Assembly: GCA_942491415.1 (NCBI GenBank)
Contig: CALOAD010000008.1
Coordinates: forward strand, 1-64,000
Direction: 5' to 3'
Length of the DNA: 64,000 bases
Source of the DNA: CALOAD01 sp942491415
Lineage (GTDB): Bacteria; Cyanobacteriota; Vampirovibrionia; Gastranaerophilales; CALOAD01
Shown in pieces: positions 7,734 to 15,920 of this stretch (positions are counted from its first letter, which is position 1; each line of letters begins with the position of its first letter). The notes below the pieces were generated by a model, which saw only the letters and a program-made list of their open reading frames with translations, was not told where the DNA came from and searched no databases. A program made the position numbers and the translations under genes.

Positions 7734-8984
7734 TTAACACCCTTCTATTTTTACAATTTCCTTATCTTGATCAAGTTGAAATTTACTGTGTAGTGCTTTT
7801 ACAACGTCATGAGCTTTATTTTTATCAACAAGACAGCTTATTTTTATTTCACTGGTGGAGATCATTTTAATATTAATCGCTTCTTCCGCAATAGCATCGA
7901 ACATATCTGCGGCAATGCCCGGTCTATCAATCATTCCGGCACCTACGATACTGACTTTTGCGATATCTTCATCGATAATTATTTCTTTAGCTCCTAATGT
8001 ATCTTTGATTTGATCTAAGACTTTTAAAGTCATATCAATATCAGATTCTGAGACTGTAAATGCAATATCTTTAGTGTTGTTAGCATTTCCGTGAGATTGA
8101 ATAATCATATCAACACTGACGTTATTATTAGCCAAATATTTAAATACTCTGGCGGCATTACCGGGTTCATCACTAACATTTGTTATAGCGACTCTTACTT
8201 GAGATAAATCTGCTGCAACACCACTTACGGGTTTGTATATTTCCATTGAATCAACTCCTATTACAAGTGTTCCTGTATCATCGTGATTAAAACTGCTTCT
8301 TACTCTTAATGGTACATTAAATTGCTTTGCCGTTTCAACAGCACGTGGATGCAATACTTGCGCTCCTACTCGAGCAAGTTCCAGCATCTCGATGTATGAT
8401 ATTTCATTTAATCTTGAGGCACAAGGCACAACTCTTGGATCTGTTGTATAAACAGCATCGACATCGGTATAAATATCACACCTATCTGCATTTAATGCAG
8501 CTGCTAATGCTACAGCTGAAGTATCTGAACCACCACGACCGAGTGTTGTAATTTCACCTTCAGGAGTTACTCCCTGAAAACCTGCTACAACAATGATTTT
8601 ATTATCATTTAAATGTTTTTTTAATTTGTCTGTTTTTATATCAACAATTCTTGCCTTGGAGTGAACGCTTTCGGTTATAATACCTATTTGAGTTGCATTC
8701 ATACTAATTGCTTCGTAGCCTCTTGCTTGAATAGCCATTGACAAAAGAGCTATTGAAACTTGCTCTCCTGTGGTCAAAAGCATATCCATTTCTCTCGAAC
8801 AAGGCTTAGGGCTTATTTCATTTGCCAACTGTGCAAGATAGTCTGTCGTTTTTCCCATTGCAGAGACTACAACGACTACTTTATGTCCTTTGCTATGCTC
8901 TTTTATAACTGCATTTGCTACGTTTTTAATTTTTGTTGAATCAGCAACTGATGTTCCGCCAAATTTTTGTACTACTATGCTCAT
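7734..8984 (-). CDS. lysC: Aspartokinase with C-terminal ACT domains
   Basis: A 416-residue aspartate kinase, first step from aspartate to lysine, threonine and methionine. The N-terminal kinase domain has V-Q-K-F-G-G-T-S-V at residues 5-13, and the G-R-G-G-S-D-T-S-A loop near residue 150 binds ATP and aspartate. Two ACT domains (about 265-415) with V-S-D-E-P-G-N-A-A and I-D-R-P-G-I-A are the feedback sites, fitting the lysine-sensitive monofunctional class. It starts nine bases after the TPR gene on the same strand and likely shares its transcript. Confidence 0.95.
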   Translation of the reverse strand: MSIVVQKFGGTSVADSTKIKNVANAVIKEHSKGHKVVVVVSAMGKTTDYLAQLANEISPKPCSREMDMLLTTGEQVSIALLSMAIQARGYEAISMNATQIGIITESVHSKARIVDIKTDKLKKHLNDNKIIVVAGFQGVTPEGEITTLGRGGSDTSAVALAAALNADRCDIYTDVDAVYTTDPRVVPCASRLNEISYIEMLELARVGAQVLHPRAVETAKQFNVPLRVRSSFNHDDTGTLVIGVDSMEIYKPVSGVAADLSQVRVAITNVSDEPGNAARVFKYLANNNVSVDMIIQSHGNANNTKDIAFTVSESDIDMTLKVLDQIKDTLGAKEIIIDEDIAKVSIVGAGMIDRPGIAADMFDAIAEEAINIKMISTSEIKISCLVDKNKAHDVVKALHSKFQLDQDKEIVKIEGC

Positions 8985-8993
8985 GTTTTCTTC

Positions 8994-10835
8994 TTACACC
9001 CTATCTTCATCAGTGATCTCAGCTATTGTTTTATAATTACTAAGTTTGTTTAAATATTGCTCAACTCGCTCATTTATATTATCACGATCCTGTGGATATT
9101 TAGTTAAAATTTCCCTTATCGTATTTTCAAAATATCCAAAATCCCCCAATTTTGCTTTTATATAAGCAATTGCTATACAACTTTCGATATTATCTTTATC
9201 AATTTGTAAAACTTTTTCATAACGATTTAAAGCTATATTATATAATTCCGGATTAAAGTCTTCATCAGCCTTTTGCTTATAAAAGTTTGCTATTTCATAC
9301 ATAACATCAGTGTTGTTGGGGAATTTATCCAAGGTTTGTTTTAATAACGTTTGCGCTTCATCATATTTCTTCAATTTAATTAAAGTTTCTGCTTTAGAGG
9401 TATAGGCAGGAGTCATATTTTCATTAAGAGAAATTGCGTTATCAAATTTTTCAATGGCGTCTTTAAATTGTTGATTTTTAAACAGTACAATTCCATACAT
9501 TAGATTTATTTCAGATGATTCATTATCGAGCTTATATGCCGTACGAATTTTCCTCAATGCATCTTTATTTTCACCAATATCACAAAGAGCATTAGCTAAA
9601 TGCACATATGCAAAAGCAAAATCATGATGATATTCAACGGCTTTTTTAAATGATTCAATTGCTTTATTCGTTTTTTTATTTTGATAATAAGCCTTGCCTA
9701 AATTAAAATATACTTTTGTATTTTTTTTAGAATTATCAATTACCTTACTATAAAGGGTTATGGCTTTTTCAAATTCTTTAATATTAAAGTAAATATCACC
9801 AAGTAATGTCATAGCTTCAAGGTTTTTGGGTTCTTCTTTTATTAATACTTCCAAAATGTCTATAGCTGTTTGATTTCTACCAATTTTAAACAATGATAAA
9901 GCCAAGTGATAATTTGCCAATGATTTATTTTCGTCAATTTTTAATGCATTATTAAACTTTTTAATCGACTCTTCATATTGTTCATTTTCTTGTAATGCAA
10001 TACCCCAAGAAAAATCAAGTAAAGAATGATTTGGATTTAATTTTTCAGCCATTTCATAGCAATCAAAAGCTTTTTCAAAGTCATTTAATGCTACAAGAAC
10101 TTCTCCTAGATTTATATAGCCTTCGGGCTTTGCCGGGTTTAGATCAATTGCTTTTTTACCTTCAAAAAAGGCTTCTTTAATCTTACCTGATTTTAAAAGC
10201 ACCATTGAAAGATAATAAAAAGCATCGGCATTATCAGGTTGAGCTGTTGAAATGGTTGTAAATTTTTCAATGGCTTCAGGATATTTTTCTAACTCTGCAA
10301 GAATAATTCCCCATAAAAACATAGCATGTAATGATCTTGGGTTTATAGAAAGAGCTTTTTTGAATTTTTCTTCCGCTTGAAGTCGTTTTTTTTGCCTTGC
10401 TAAAGCAATACCCCAATTGATATAAACATCAGGGTCTTTTTTATTTATTTTTATTGCTTCGGCATATTTTTTTTCAGCTTCTTCAATATCTCCTAATTCA
10501 ACTAATGCAGCACCCCAAAGAGAAAATGCCTTGGAGTATCCAGGATCAATTTTTAAAGCTTCGATAAATTTTTCAACAGCTTCTTCGTAACGAGATTTTT
10601 TAGCAAGAGCAACTCCCCAATTAACAAAACTTTCAGGAGTTTTATATGCCATTTCACTTGATGATTGAAATTTTTCAATCGCATCATCCAAATTTCCTTG
10701 AACTGCTAAGGCTATTCCCCAATTAACATAAGCTTTGGTCGGAATACATATGTCTTTTGCAGTACTTTTATAAAAGATTACTTTTTTATTAACATCGGAA
10801 ATTTTATTTATTATTGTTTTTATGAAACCAGACAT
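8994..10835 (-). CDS. TPR-repeat protein, about 15-16 tandem repeats
   Basis: A 613-residue protein made almost entirely of 34-residue tetratricopeptide repeats, seen as recurring W-G-x-x-L/A...A-x-x-x-Y/F...A...P units from about residue 38 to 590. There is no signal peptide, membrane helix or catalytic domain, so it is a cytosolic scaffold or a membrane-peripheral protein. It sits between the NeuB/KdsC-like pair and lysC; TPR proteins next to nonulosonic acid genes can act in surface-glycan or flagellin glycosylation, but that link is only contextual. Confidence 0.8.
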   Translation of the reverse strand: MSGFIKTIINKISDVNKKVIFYKSTAKDICIPTKAYVNWGIALAVQGNLDDAIEKFQSSSEMAYKTPESFVNWGVALAKKSRYEEAVEKFIEALKIDPGYSKAFSLWGAALVELGDIEEAEKKYAEAIKINKKDPDVYINWGIALARQKKRLQAEEKFKKALSINPRSLHAMFLWGIILAELEKYPEAIEKFTTISTAQPDNADAFYYLSMVLLKSGKIKEAFFEGKKAIDLNPAKPEGYINLGEVLVALNDFEKAFDCYEMAEKLNPNHSLLDFSWGIALQENEQYEESIKKFNNALKIDENKSLANYHLALSLFKIGRNQTAIDILEVLIKEEPKNLEAMTLLGDIYFNIKEFEKAITLYSKVIDNSKKNTKVYFNLGKAYYQNKKTNKAIESFKKAVEYHHDFAFAYVHLANALCDIGENKDALRKIRTAYKLDNESSEINLMYGIVLFKNQQFKDAIEKFDNAISLNENMTPAYTSKAETLIKLKKYDEAQTLLKQTLDKFPNNTDVMYEIANFYKQKADEDFNPELYNIALNRYEKVLQIDKDNIESCIAIAYIKAKLGDFGYFENTIREILTKYPQDRDNINERVEQYLNKLSNYKTIAEITDEDRV

Positions 10836-10894
10836 AGCTCTTCTTTAATTAAAGTATTCATTGTAATTAGTTTACAATAAATTTTCAAAAATTA

Positions 10895-11386
10895 CTACAT
10901 TCTTCGTGTGTTTAATAGCGAATCTATAACTTCTCTAAAAGCTCCATTTCCAGCTGGAGCTTTTGTTGTTATTATATTTTCAATGTTTTTAACCTTATAG
11001 TTGGCGTCAGGTACTGTAATGGCAGTTCCTACATACTTAAGAGCTTCGATATCATTTATATCATCGCCTATATATAAAACAGCGGAAGGACTTAATGAAT
11101 ACTTTTCAATAATGTTTTTGACTACAAAAATTTTATCTTTAATTCCTTGATGAACATCTTGAAGGTCAAATTTATTTGCAATAAAATCAACAACTTTATT
11201 TTTTTCGCCTGAAACTATTGCAACCTTATATCCGTTTTTAACTGCCAAAGAAATTCCCATTATATCTTTAAAATTAACTTTTTTTGACTGTTCTTCAGAA
11301 ACGGCTGAAACGTATAAAAATCCATCAGTAATAACACCATCAAAATCTGTTATTATAAGTTTTATATCTTTACTTAAACTAAGCAT
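10895..11386 (-). CDS. KdsC-like HAD phosphatase (nonulosonate-9-P/KDO-8-P type)
   Basis: A 163-residue cap-less HAD enzyme. D-F-D-G-V-I-T-D-G (residues about 14-22) is the C0/KdsC signature with both Asp residues; V-S-G-E-K and Y-I-G-D-D-I-N-D-I-E complete motifs II-IV. KdsC-family proteins are small tetramers that remove phosphate from KDO-8-P or from Kdn/Neu5Ac-9-P. Its start overlaps the stop of the NeuB-like gene by eight bases, so translational coupling is likely and its substrate is probably the synthase product. KdsA is not seen here, which favours the sialic acid/Kdn-type reading. Confidence 0.8.
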   Translation of the reverse strand: MLSLSKDIKLIITDFDGVITDGFLYVSAVSEEQSKKVNFKDIMGISLAVKNGYKVAIVSGEKNKVVDFIANKFDLQDVHQGIKDKIFVVKNIIEKYSLSPSAVLYIGDDINDIEALKYVGTAITVPDANYKVKNIENIITTKAPAGNGAFREVIDSLLNTRRM

Positions 11387-12263
11387 TTATAGTTTTCTTT
11401 ACTCTTCTTAGCTTCTCAATAATAGGCAGTTCACTTTCATAGACTTTTTTAACGCCATCCCCTTTAATTAAAGGTATTTGTTTAATATCTCGTACCAGTC
11501 TGTAAAGTCCTTCCGGTTCAAGACTAGCAGCATGGTCGGTACCCCATAAGGTTCTGTCAATTGTGATATGACGCTCTATAGAACAAGCTCCCATTGTGGC
11601 TGCTACTATAGAAGGCATTATACCTCTTTCATGTCCACTAAACCCTATTGGACAATTATAGCGATCTTTTAAAGTGTTAATAGTATTTAAATTCATTTCA
11701 ATATTTTCAGTAGGGTATGTAGAGGTACAATGATATATTACCAGATTTTCTTCCCCTAATATTTCAACAGCGTGATCAATTTCTTCAATGGTGCTCATTC
11801 CTGTTGAAAGCAAAATAGGCTTACCGGTTGCTTTTGTGTGTTTTAATAGATTATCATCTGTCAATGAGGCTGAAGCTATTTTGTAGCAGCAAGGATCGAA
11901 TTGTTCGATAAAATCTACAGAAGCTTCATCCCAGCAAGATGCAAACCACAAGATACCTTTGTTCTTACAATATTCGTCTATTTCTTTGTATTCTTCATAT
12001 CCAAACTCAAGCCCTCGTTTTAGATCTCCGTTTGTATCACCAAATGGATTTGGACGGGGTCTTTCAAGTTCCTCTTTTGTATAAACAACTTCTACAGTTC
12101 TTTTTTGGAATTTAACAGCATCACAACCAAAAGTAAAAGCAACATCTATTAGCTTTTTTGCCAAATTTATATCGCCATTATGATTTATTCCTATCTCGGC
12201 AATAAAAAAACATTTTTTCTTATTGCTAATATATTTATCGCCTATTTTTACTTCTGCGTGCAT
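11379..12263 (-). CDS. NeuB-like nonulosonic acid synthase lacking the SAF domain
   Basis: A 294-residue protein with the whole NeuB TIM barrel: F-I-A-E-I-G-I-N-H-N-G-D (residues 19-30), V-K-F-Q-K-R-T, K-I-A-S-A-S, L-S-T-G-M-S-T, Y-H-C-T-S-T-Y-P and G-F-S-G-H-E. The family condenses phosphoenolpyruvate with a mannosamine derivative, its 6-phosphate or a similar sugar to make sialic acid, Kdn, legionaminic or pseudaminic acids. Usual NeuB has about 340-350 residues with a C-terminal antifreeze-like SAF domain; this one ends after the barrel. RBS GGAG precedes the ATG. The downstream KdsC-like phosphatase overlaps it, suggesting a 9-phosphate product. No CMP-sugar synthetase is nearby. Confidence 0.82.
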   Translation of the reverse strand: MHAEVKIGDKYISNKKKCFFIAEIGINHNGDINLAKKLIDVAFTFGCDAVKFQKRTVEVVYTKEELERPRPNPFGDTNGDLKRGLEFGYEEYKEIDEYCKNKGILWFASCWDEASVDFIEQFDPCCYKIASASLTDDNLLKHTKATGKPILLSTGMSTIEEIDHAVEILGEENLVIYHCTSTYPTENIEMNLNTINTLKDRYNCPIGFSGHERGIMPSIVAATMGACSIERHITIDRTLWGTDHAASLEPEGLYRLVRDIKQIPLIKGDGVKKVYESELPIIEKLRRVKKTINA

Positions 12264-12352
12264 GAAAACTCCATTTCATTAAAAAATTACATTATTTTAT
12301 CTTATCACAAGAAAAAGTACTTCTACATGGGTTAAATAAATTAAAATCAAGC

Positions 12353-12988
12353 TTAATTTTTTAAATAATCTTTATAAAGATCAAACACTTCATCGGAAGA
12401 TTCTTTTTTTGTTTTATCTGTTTGTTTCAAGTTTTTAGGTCTTTCTTCGTATTGTTTTTGAATTACTTCAACCTCTTTATCGGAAATTTCTGCAAGAAGG
12501 TTTATATTACTTGAAGAACTGCCGATGACAAGTTTTTGACCATTTACTTTTATCAAATGTACACTTTTTCCTTGACCAAGGTTTGCAGTAGAAAGAATAC
12601 TTATATTATCAAGATCTTTAAAATCCCCTTTTAATACAGCCTTTGGAAGGTATTTATTAAATTTAACAAAGGTCCATAGAGCAATAAATATAAGAATTAT
12701 TGTCATTGCTAAAGAAGATACCAATGACAATAAATTAGGTTTTATTGAATCCTTTTTTGTCGCTTCATTAATAAGCTGGCTTGATTGACTTAAAACTTGA
12801 GAGTCGTTAATTGAAGCAGGAGGAATAACTCTAATATTATTTGTTTCATTATTTTTTATATCCGGCAATGACTCAGCATTAACCATCGGCATTAATACAA
12901 CCAAAGCTAGAAATATTGAAACGTAAATTATATTTTTAAATGTAATAAATTTTTTAAACAAGATTAATTTCCTTATACTTCTTATCAT
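12353..12988 (-). CDS. fliO: FliO-like flagellar export assembly protein
   Basis: A 211-residue membrane protein with a hydrophobic N-terminal segment (about residues 20-38, signal-like, ending V-N-A), a long polar linker, a transmembrane helix at about 92-112, then a cytoplasmic domain with L-L/I-S-T...G-Q-G-K-S-V-H-L-I-K-V-N-G-Q-K-L-V-I-G, the typical FliO block. FliO helps assemble the FliPQR export gate. It follows cheY by about 50 bases at the downstream end of the chemotaxis cluster, which supports the call. FliP, FliQ and FliR are not in the window. Confidence 0.7.
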   Translation of the reverse strand: MIRSIRKLILFKKFITFKNIIYVSIFLALVVLMPMVNAESLPDIKNNETNNIRVIPPASINDSQVLSQSSQLINEATKKDSIKPNLLSLVSSLAMTIILIFIALWTFVKFNKYLPKAVLKGDFKDLDNISILSTANLGQGKSVHLIKVNGQKLVIGSSSSNINLLAEISDKEVEVIQKQYEERPKNLKQTDKTKKESSDEVFDLYKDYLKN

Positions 12989-13039
12989 ATAAGAAAATTA
13001 TACTTGATTAACACCTAAAAATCTATGTTGTTAAGAGTT

Positions 13040-13399
13040 TTATGAAAGAACTTTACCTATTGATTCTAAAACTCTTTGCGGTTGAAAAGGTTTTACAATA
13101 AAATCTTTTGCCCCGGCTTGTATAGACTCAATTACCATTGCTTGTTGTCCCATTGCTGAGCACATAACAATTTTTGCTTCGGGATGTTTCCCCATAATTG
13201 TCTTTAATGCTTGAATACCATCACATTCAGGCATTGTGATATCCATGGTTACTAAATCCGGGATCAGCTCATCATATTTATCGATAGCCTCTTTACCGTT
13301 AGCGGCCTCTCCTACTATTTCATATCCATTCTTAGAAAGGATATCTTTTAACATCATCCTCATAAAAGCAGCATCATCTGCAATAAGAATTTTTGACAT
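13040..13399 (-). CDS. cheY: Chemotaxis response regulator CheY
   Basis: A 119-residue single-domain receiver. The acidic pair is Asp8-Asp9, the phospho-acceptor Asp53 (V-T-M-D-I-T-M-P), the switch Ser81/Ala82 region and Lys103 (I-V-K-P-F). With no output domain it is a diffusible messenger from CheA to the flagellar switch. It begins one base past the cheD stop in a minus-strand che cluster, so the two are coupled. CheC encoded two genes upstream would dephosphorylate it. Confidence 0.93.
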   Translation of the reverse strand: MSKILIADDAAFMRMMLKDILSKNGYEIVGEAANGKEAIDKYDELIPDLVTMDITMPECDGIQALKTIMGKHPEAKIVMCSAMGQQAMVIESIQAGAKDFIVKPFQPQRVLESIGKVLS

Positions 13400-13400
13400 A

Positions 13401-13901
13401 TTATCTATTTCCTCCTAATAAAGTTTCAGGTTGTCCTATACTCCTTACATAAATATTGCCGGTTGACACTTCAACTCGTAATGTTCTACCCTTATTACCA
13501 CCCGTATCAAAAGCATTTAGCTTTAATCCGGCTTTTGTTAAAGCCGATTTAACTGCAATATTATTCCTTGTTCCTATATTCAAGACATTACTGCCTTTTT
13601 CAATGGCAAACATTTGCGCCCCTCCCGCAATAACAATCTTTAAACCGGATTTAGAAGCGCCGGCTTTAGTTAATTGCCTTAATAATTCAGGTATCGCGGT
13701 ATCTGCGTACTTGCCCAGCATTTTTATTTCTTTTTTTGTTGTCGTGCTATCAGGTAATACAACATGAGCCATGCCAGCGATTTTAGATTTTTGATCATAT
13801 AATATTAACCCTATACAAGAACCAAGCCCCGGAGCCGCAAGAACTGCCCCCGGTGCTTTCGATATTTTTATTTCGCCCATACCAACGTTTATATTTGCCA
13901 T
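13401..13901 (-). CDS. cheD: Chemoreceptor glutamine deamidase CheD
   Basis: A 166-residue CheD. The catalytic Cys lies in L-G-S-C-I-G-L (residue about 29), His in M-A-H-V-V-L-P and Thr/Ser in the following block; G-G-A-Q-M-F-A and N-I-G-x-R-N are further family marks. CheD deamidates receptor glutamines and, when bound by CheC, links receptor modification to CheY-P levels. cheC ends four bases before it, the classic cheC-cheD order. Confidence 0.93.
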   Translation of the reverse strand: MANINVGMGEIKISKAPGAVLAAPGLGSCIGLILYDQKSKIAGMAHVVLPDSTTTKKEIKMLGKYADTAIPELLRQLTKAGASKSGLKIVIAGGAQMFAIEKGSNVLNIGTRNNIAVKSALTKAGLKLNAFDTGGNKGRTLRVEVSTGNIYVRSIGQPETLLGGNR

Positions 13902-13904
13902 TTT

Positions 13905-14498
13905 TTATTGTTTTCCTCTAAAAAAGTCCAAAAGCTTAGTCAATGAATCTTGCTCAAGCATTAATACATAATTTGCTTCAATAGTTTGATCATCAACAGT
14001 TAAAGTAGTTTTTATAAATACTGTTCTATCTGCCACATCTAACATTGAAGAAACAATAGAATCTGTTAATGCACCTATCATATCGTGTCCTATACAAGGA
14101 GTTGTAATATCAATAAGCTCATCAATCATTGTCGCTATTGCTCCTACATATGAACCCGTTATGATATTTGATACTTCTGACATAACAGATTGCATATCAA
14201 TATCCATACCCATTGAAGCTATTTTATGAAGTTTATGAGCATCGCCATCTCTTAAGATAAAGAAAATATGCCCTTTTAAAGCTTCTTTTACTTCAAGAAA
14301 TATTCCTGTTCTAACTGTTTCCGCTCCACCAAGTTTCTCAGCTATTTGAGTTAAATGACAAAGTTCAACCTCAGGCACATCAAGATTTACCCTACGCCCT
14401 AATATTTGAGATAAAGCAGTAGCAGCATTTCCTGATGCAATATTTCCGATCTCTTTTAATACATCAAGATCATATGTAGATAAATCCACCTCAACCAT
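13905..14498 (-). CDS. cheC: CheY-P phosphatase CheC
   Basis: A 197-residue CheC-type phosphatase. Two copies of the E/S-x-x-N active-site helix are visible: L-K-E-I-G-N-I-A-S-G-N-A near residue 15 and S-E-V-S-N-I-I-T-G-S near residue 110. CheC dephosphorylates CheY-P and partners CheD. It overlaps the HDOD gene by eight bases and precedes cheD by four, so the three are translationally linked. Confidence 0.92.
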   Translation of the reverse strand: MVEVDLSTYDLDVLKEIGNIASGNAATALSQILGRRVNLDVPEVELCHLTQIAEKLGGAETVRTGIFLEVKEALKGHIFFILRDGDAHKLHKIASMGMDIDMQSVMSEVSNIITGSYVGAIATMIDELIDITTPCIGHDMIGALTDSIVSSMLDVADRTVFIKTTLTVDDQTIEANYVLMLEQDSLTKLLDFFRGKQ

Positions 14499-15357
14499 TT
14501 ACTAGACCTGCTATTTGATTAACTTCTTCACTTAGTTCTACTATTTCTGAAACCAATTCTTCAATTACTCCCGGTGCCACAGGAATATTAAGTTTTTCTA
14601 ATGTATTCATTTCAATTTTATACATCATTCCATCACTTCCAATACCTGCACCCAGCATCATTGTTAAAACATCAGCCACATGTACTATTGAAACAAGCAC
14701 AGGATCTTTTTTTGCATTACCCGGAGTATGGTGATATTTTATTGATTCAACAAGACCACAAGGGAAATTCCATTTTTCGGCAACTTTTCCACCTATTTCA
14801 GAATGATTGAACCCAAGCGTTTTTTCTTCCGCCTCAGAAAAAGTTATATTAGAATTATTAACTTCTTGAATTATATCGTCATAACTTTCACTCACATACT
14901 CATGAATAATCAATTTACCAATATCGCGAAGCAGCCCCGCAGTAAAGGCGATTTCAGGGTCGTGATAATTGCATTTTTTTGCAAGATATCTTGCATAAAC
15001 AGCGCAACTTATTGAATTTTCCCAAAGAGCTCCCTTTGTAAGGTCATACCCTTTAACCTCTTTATTTAGCATTCCTTGAGATATGGCAAGGAATACAAGA
15101 CTTTTAAGGGTTTTGAAACCTAAGCGAGGAATAGCTTCTTTTATTGAAGCTATTTTTTTAGAAAATCCGTATTGTGCTGAATTACATAACCTTAATAGCT
15201 GGGTTGTCAATGCAGGATCCGTTGAAATAATTTTTGCCAGTGATTGAGCATTAACATCCGGATTATCCAGCTCTTTTGCTACCATTATGGCTACATTAAA
15301 AACCTCAGGTAGTTTATCAATTTTATTCGCTATTGTGTCAATTTGATTTTGTCGCAT
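14491..15357 (-). CDS. HDOD-domain protein in the che operon
   Basis: A 288-residue protein dominated by an HDOD domain (about residues 10-210): L-P-x-V...A-x-x-L-A-K-I-I-S-T-D-P-A-L-T-T-Q-L-L-R-L-C-N-S-A, then G-L-L-R-D-I-G-K. The H-D pair of true HD phosphohydrolases is replaced (R-D here), as is usual for HDOD proteins, which act as signalling adaptors. Its place between cheW and cheC, overlapping cheC, points to a role in chemotaxis or c-di-GMP-linked motility. The exact task is unknown. Confidence 0.85.
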   Translation of the reverse strand: MRQNQIDTIANKIDKLPEVFNVAIMVAKELDNPDVNAQSLAKIISTDPALTTQLLRLCNSAQYGFSKKIASIKEAIPRLGFKTLKSLVFLAISQGMLNKEVKGYDLTKGALWENSISCAVYARYLAKKCNYHDPEIAFTAGLLRDIGKLIIHEYVSESYDDIIQEVNNSNITFSEAEEKTLGFNHSEIGGKVAEKWNFPCGLVESIKYHHTPGNAKKDPVLVSIVHVADVLTMMLGAGIGSDGMMYKIEMNTLEKLNIPVAPGVIEELVSEIVELSEEVNQIAGLVNG

Positions 15358-15370
15358 AATTTAAAACTTC

Positions 15371-15904
15371 TTATTTACTTAATTCTGACTCTTTTTCCAT
15401 CATTTTGATAGAATCGGTGAGTGATGAAATACCTTTTAAATTCTGTGTTTCTGTAACGGTTAAAAGTTTTTGAGGGTTAAGTAGAATTAACAATTTATCC
15501 AAATGTTTTCCTACTCCCCATAGAAAATCTGTGTCAACACCCATATCCATAGGTGGAGGCTCAATATTACTGACTTGTAAGTGCACAACTTCAGACACAG
15601 AATCTACAATTAAACCCACTGTTTCTTCTTTTAGCTCAAGGATCATAATCCTAGATTCGTCTATATTAATATTTGTGTCAATTTCAAGACTAAATTTCTT
15701 TTTCCCATCAATAACAGGAATAATATGTCCTCTTAAATTTATTACCCCTTCTACAAATTCAGGTGATCTTGGGATTCTTGTAGGAGATTGGCGCATTATA
15801 ATTTCTTGCACATCTGTAATAGGAACCGCATAGTCTTCTGTTCCCAGCTTGAAGACTATCATTTGAATATCCTTTTCTCCGGACTTTAAAAGCTTATCTA
15901 ACAT
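15371..15904 (-). CDS. cheW: Chemotaxis adaptor CheW
   Basis: A 177-residue CheW: V-F-K-L-G-T-E-D-Y-A-V-P-I-x-x-V-Q-E-I-I at residues 17-36, then I-P-R-S-P-E-F-V-E-G-V-I-N-L-R-G-x-I-I-P-V-I-D and V-G-L-I-V-D-S-V-S-E-V. It joins receptors to CheA at the membrane array. The short N- and C-terminal tails beyond the SH3-like core are slightly longer than average. It follows cheA by 16 bases. Confidence 0.94.
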   Translation of the reverse strand: MLDKLLKSGEKDIQMIVFKLGTEDYAVPITDVQEIIMRQSPTRIPRSPEFVEGVINLRGHIIPVIDGKKKFSLEIDTNINIDESRIMILELKEETVGLIVDSVSEVVHLQVSNIEPPPMDMGVDTDFLWGVGKHLDKLLILLNPQKLLTVTETQNLKGISSLTDSIKMMEKESELSK

Positions 15905-15920
15905 ACTATTCTCCTATGTT

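Noticed and set aside
13236..13767. Plus-strand frames opposite cheY and cheD
   Set aside because: They are mirror frames of well-identified genes with low-complexity hydrophobic translations.
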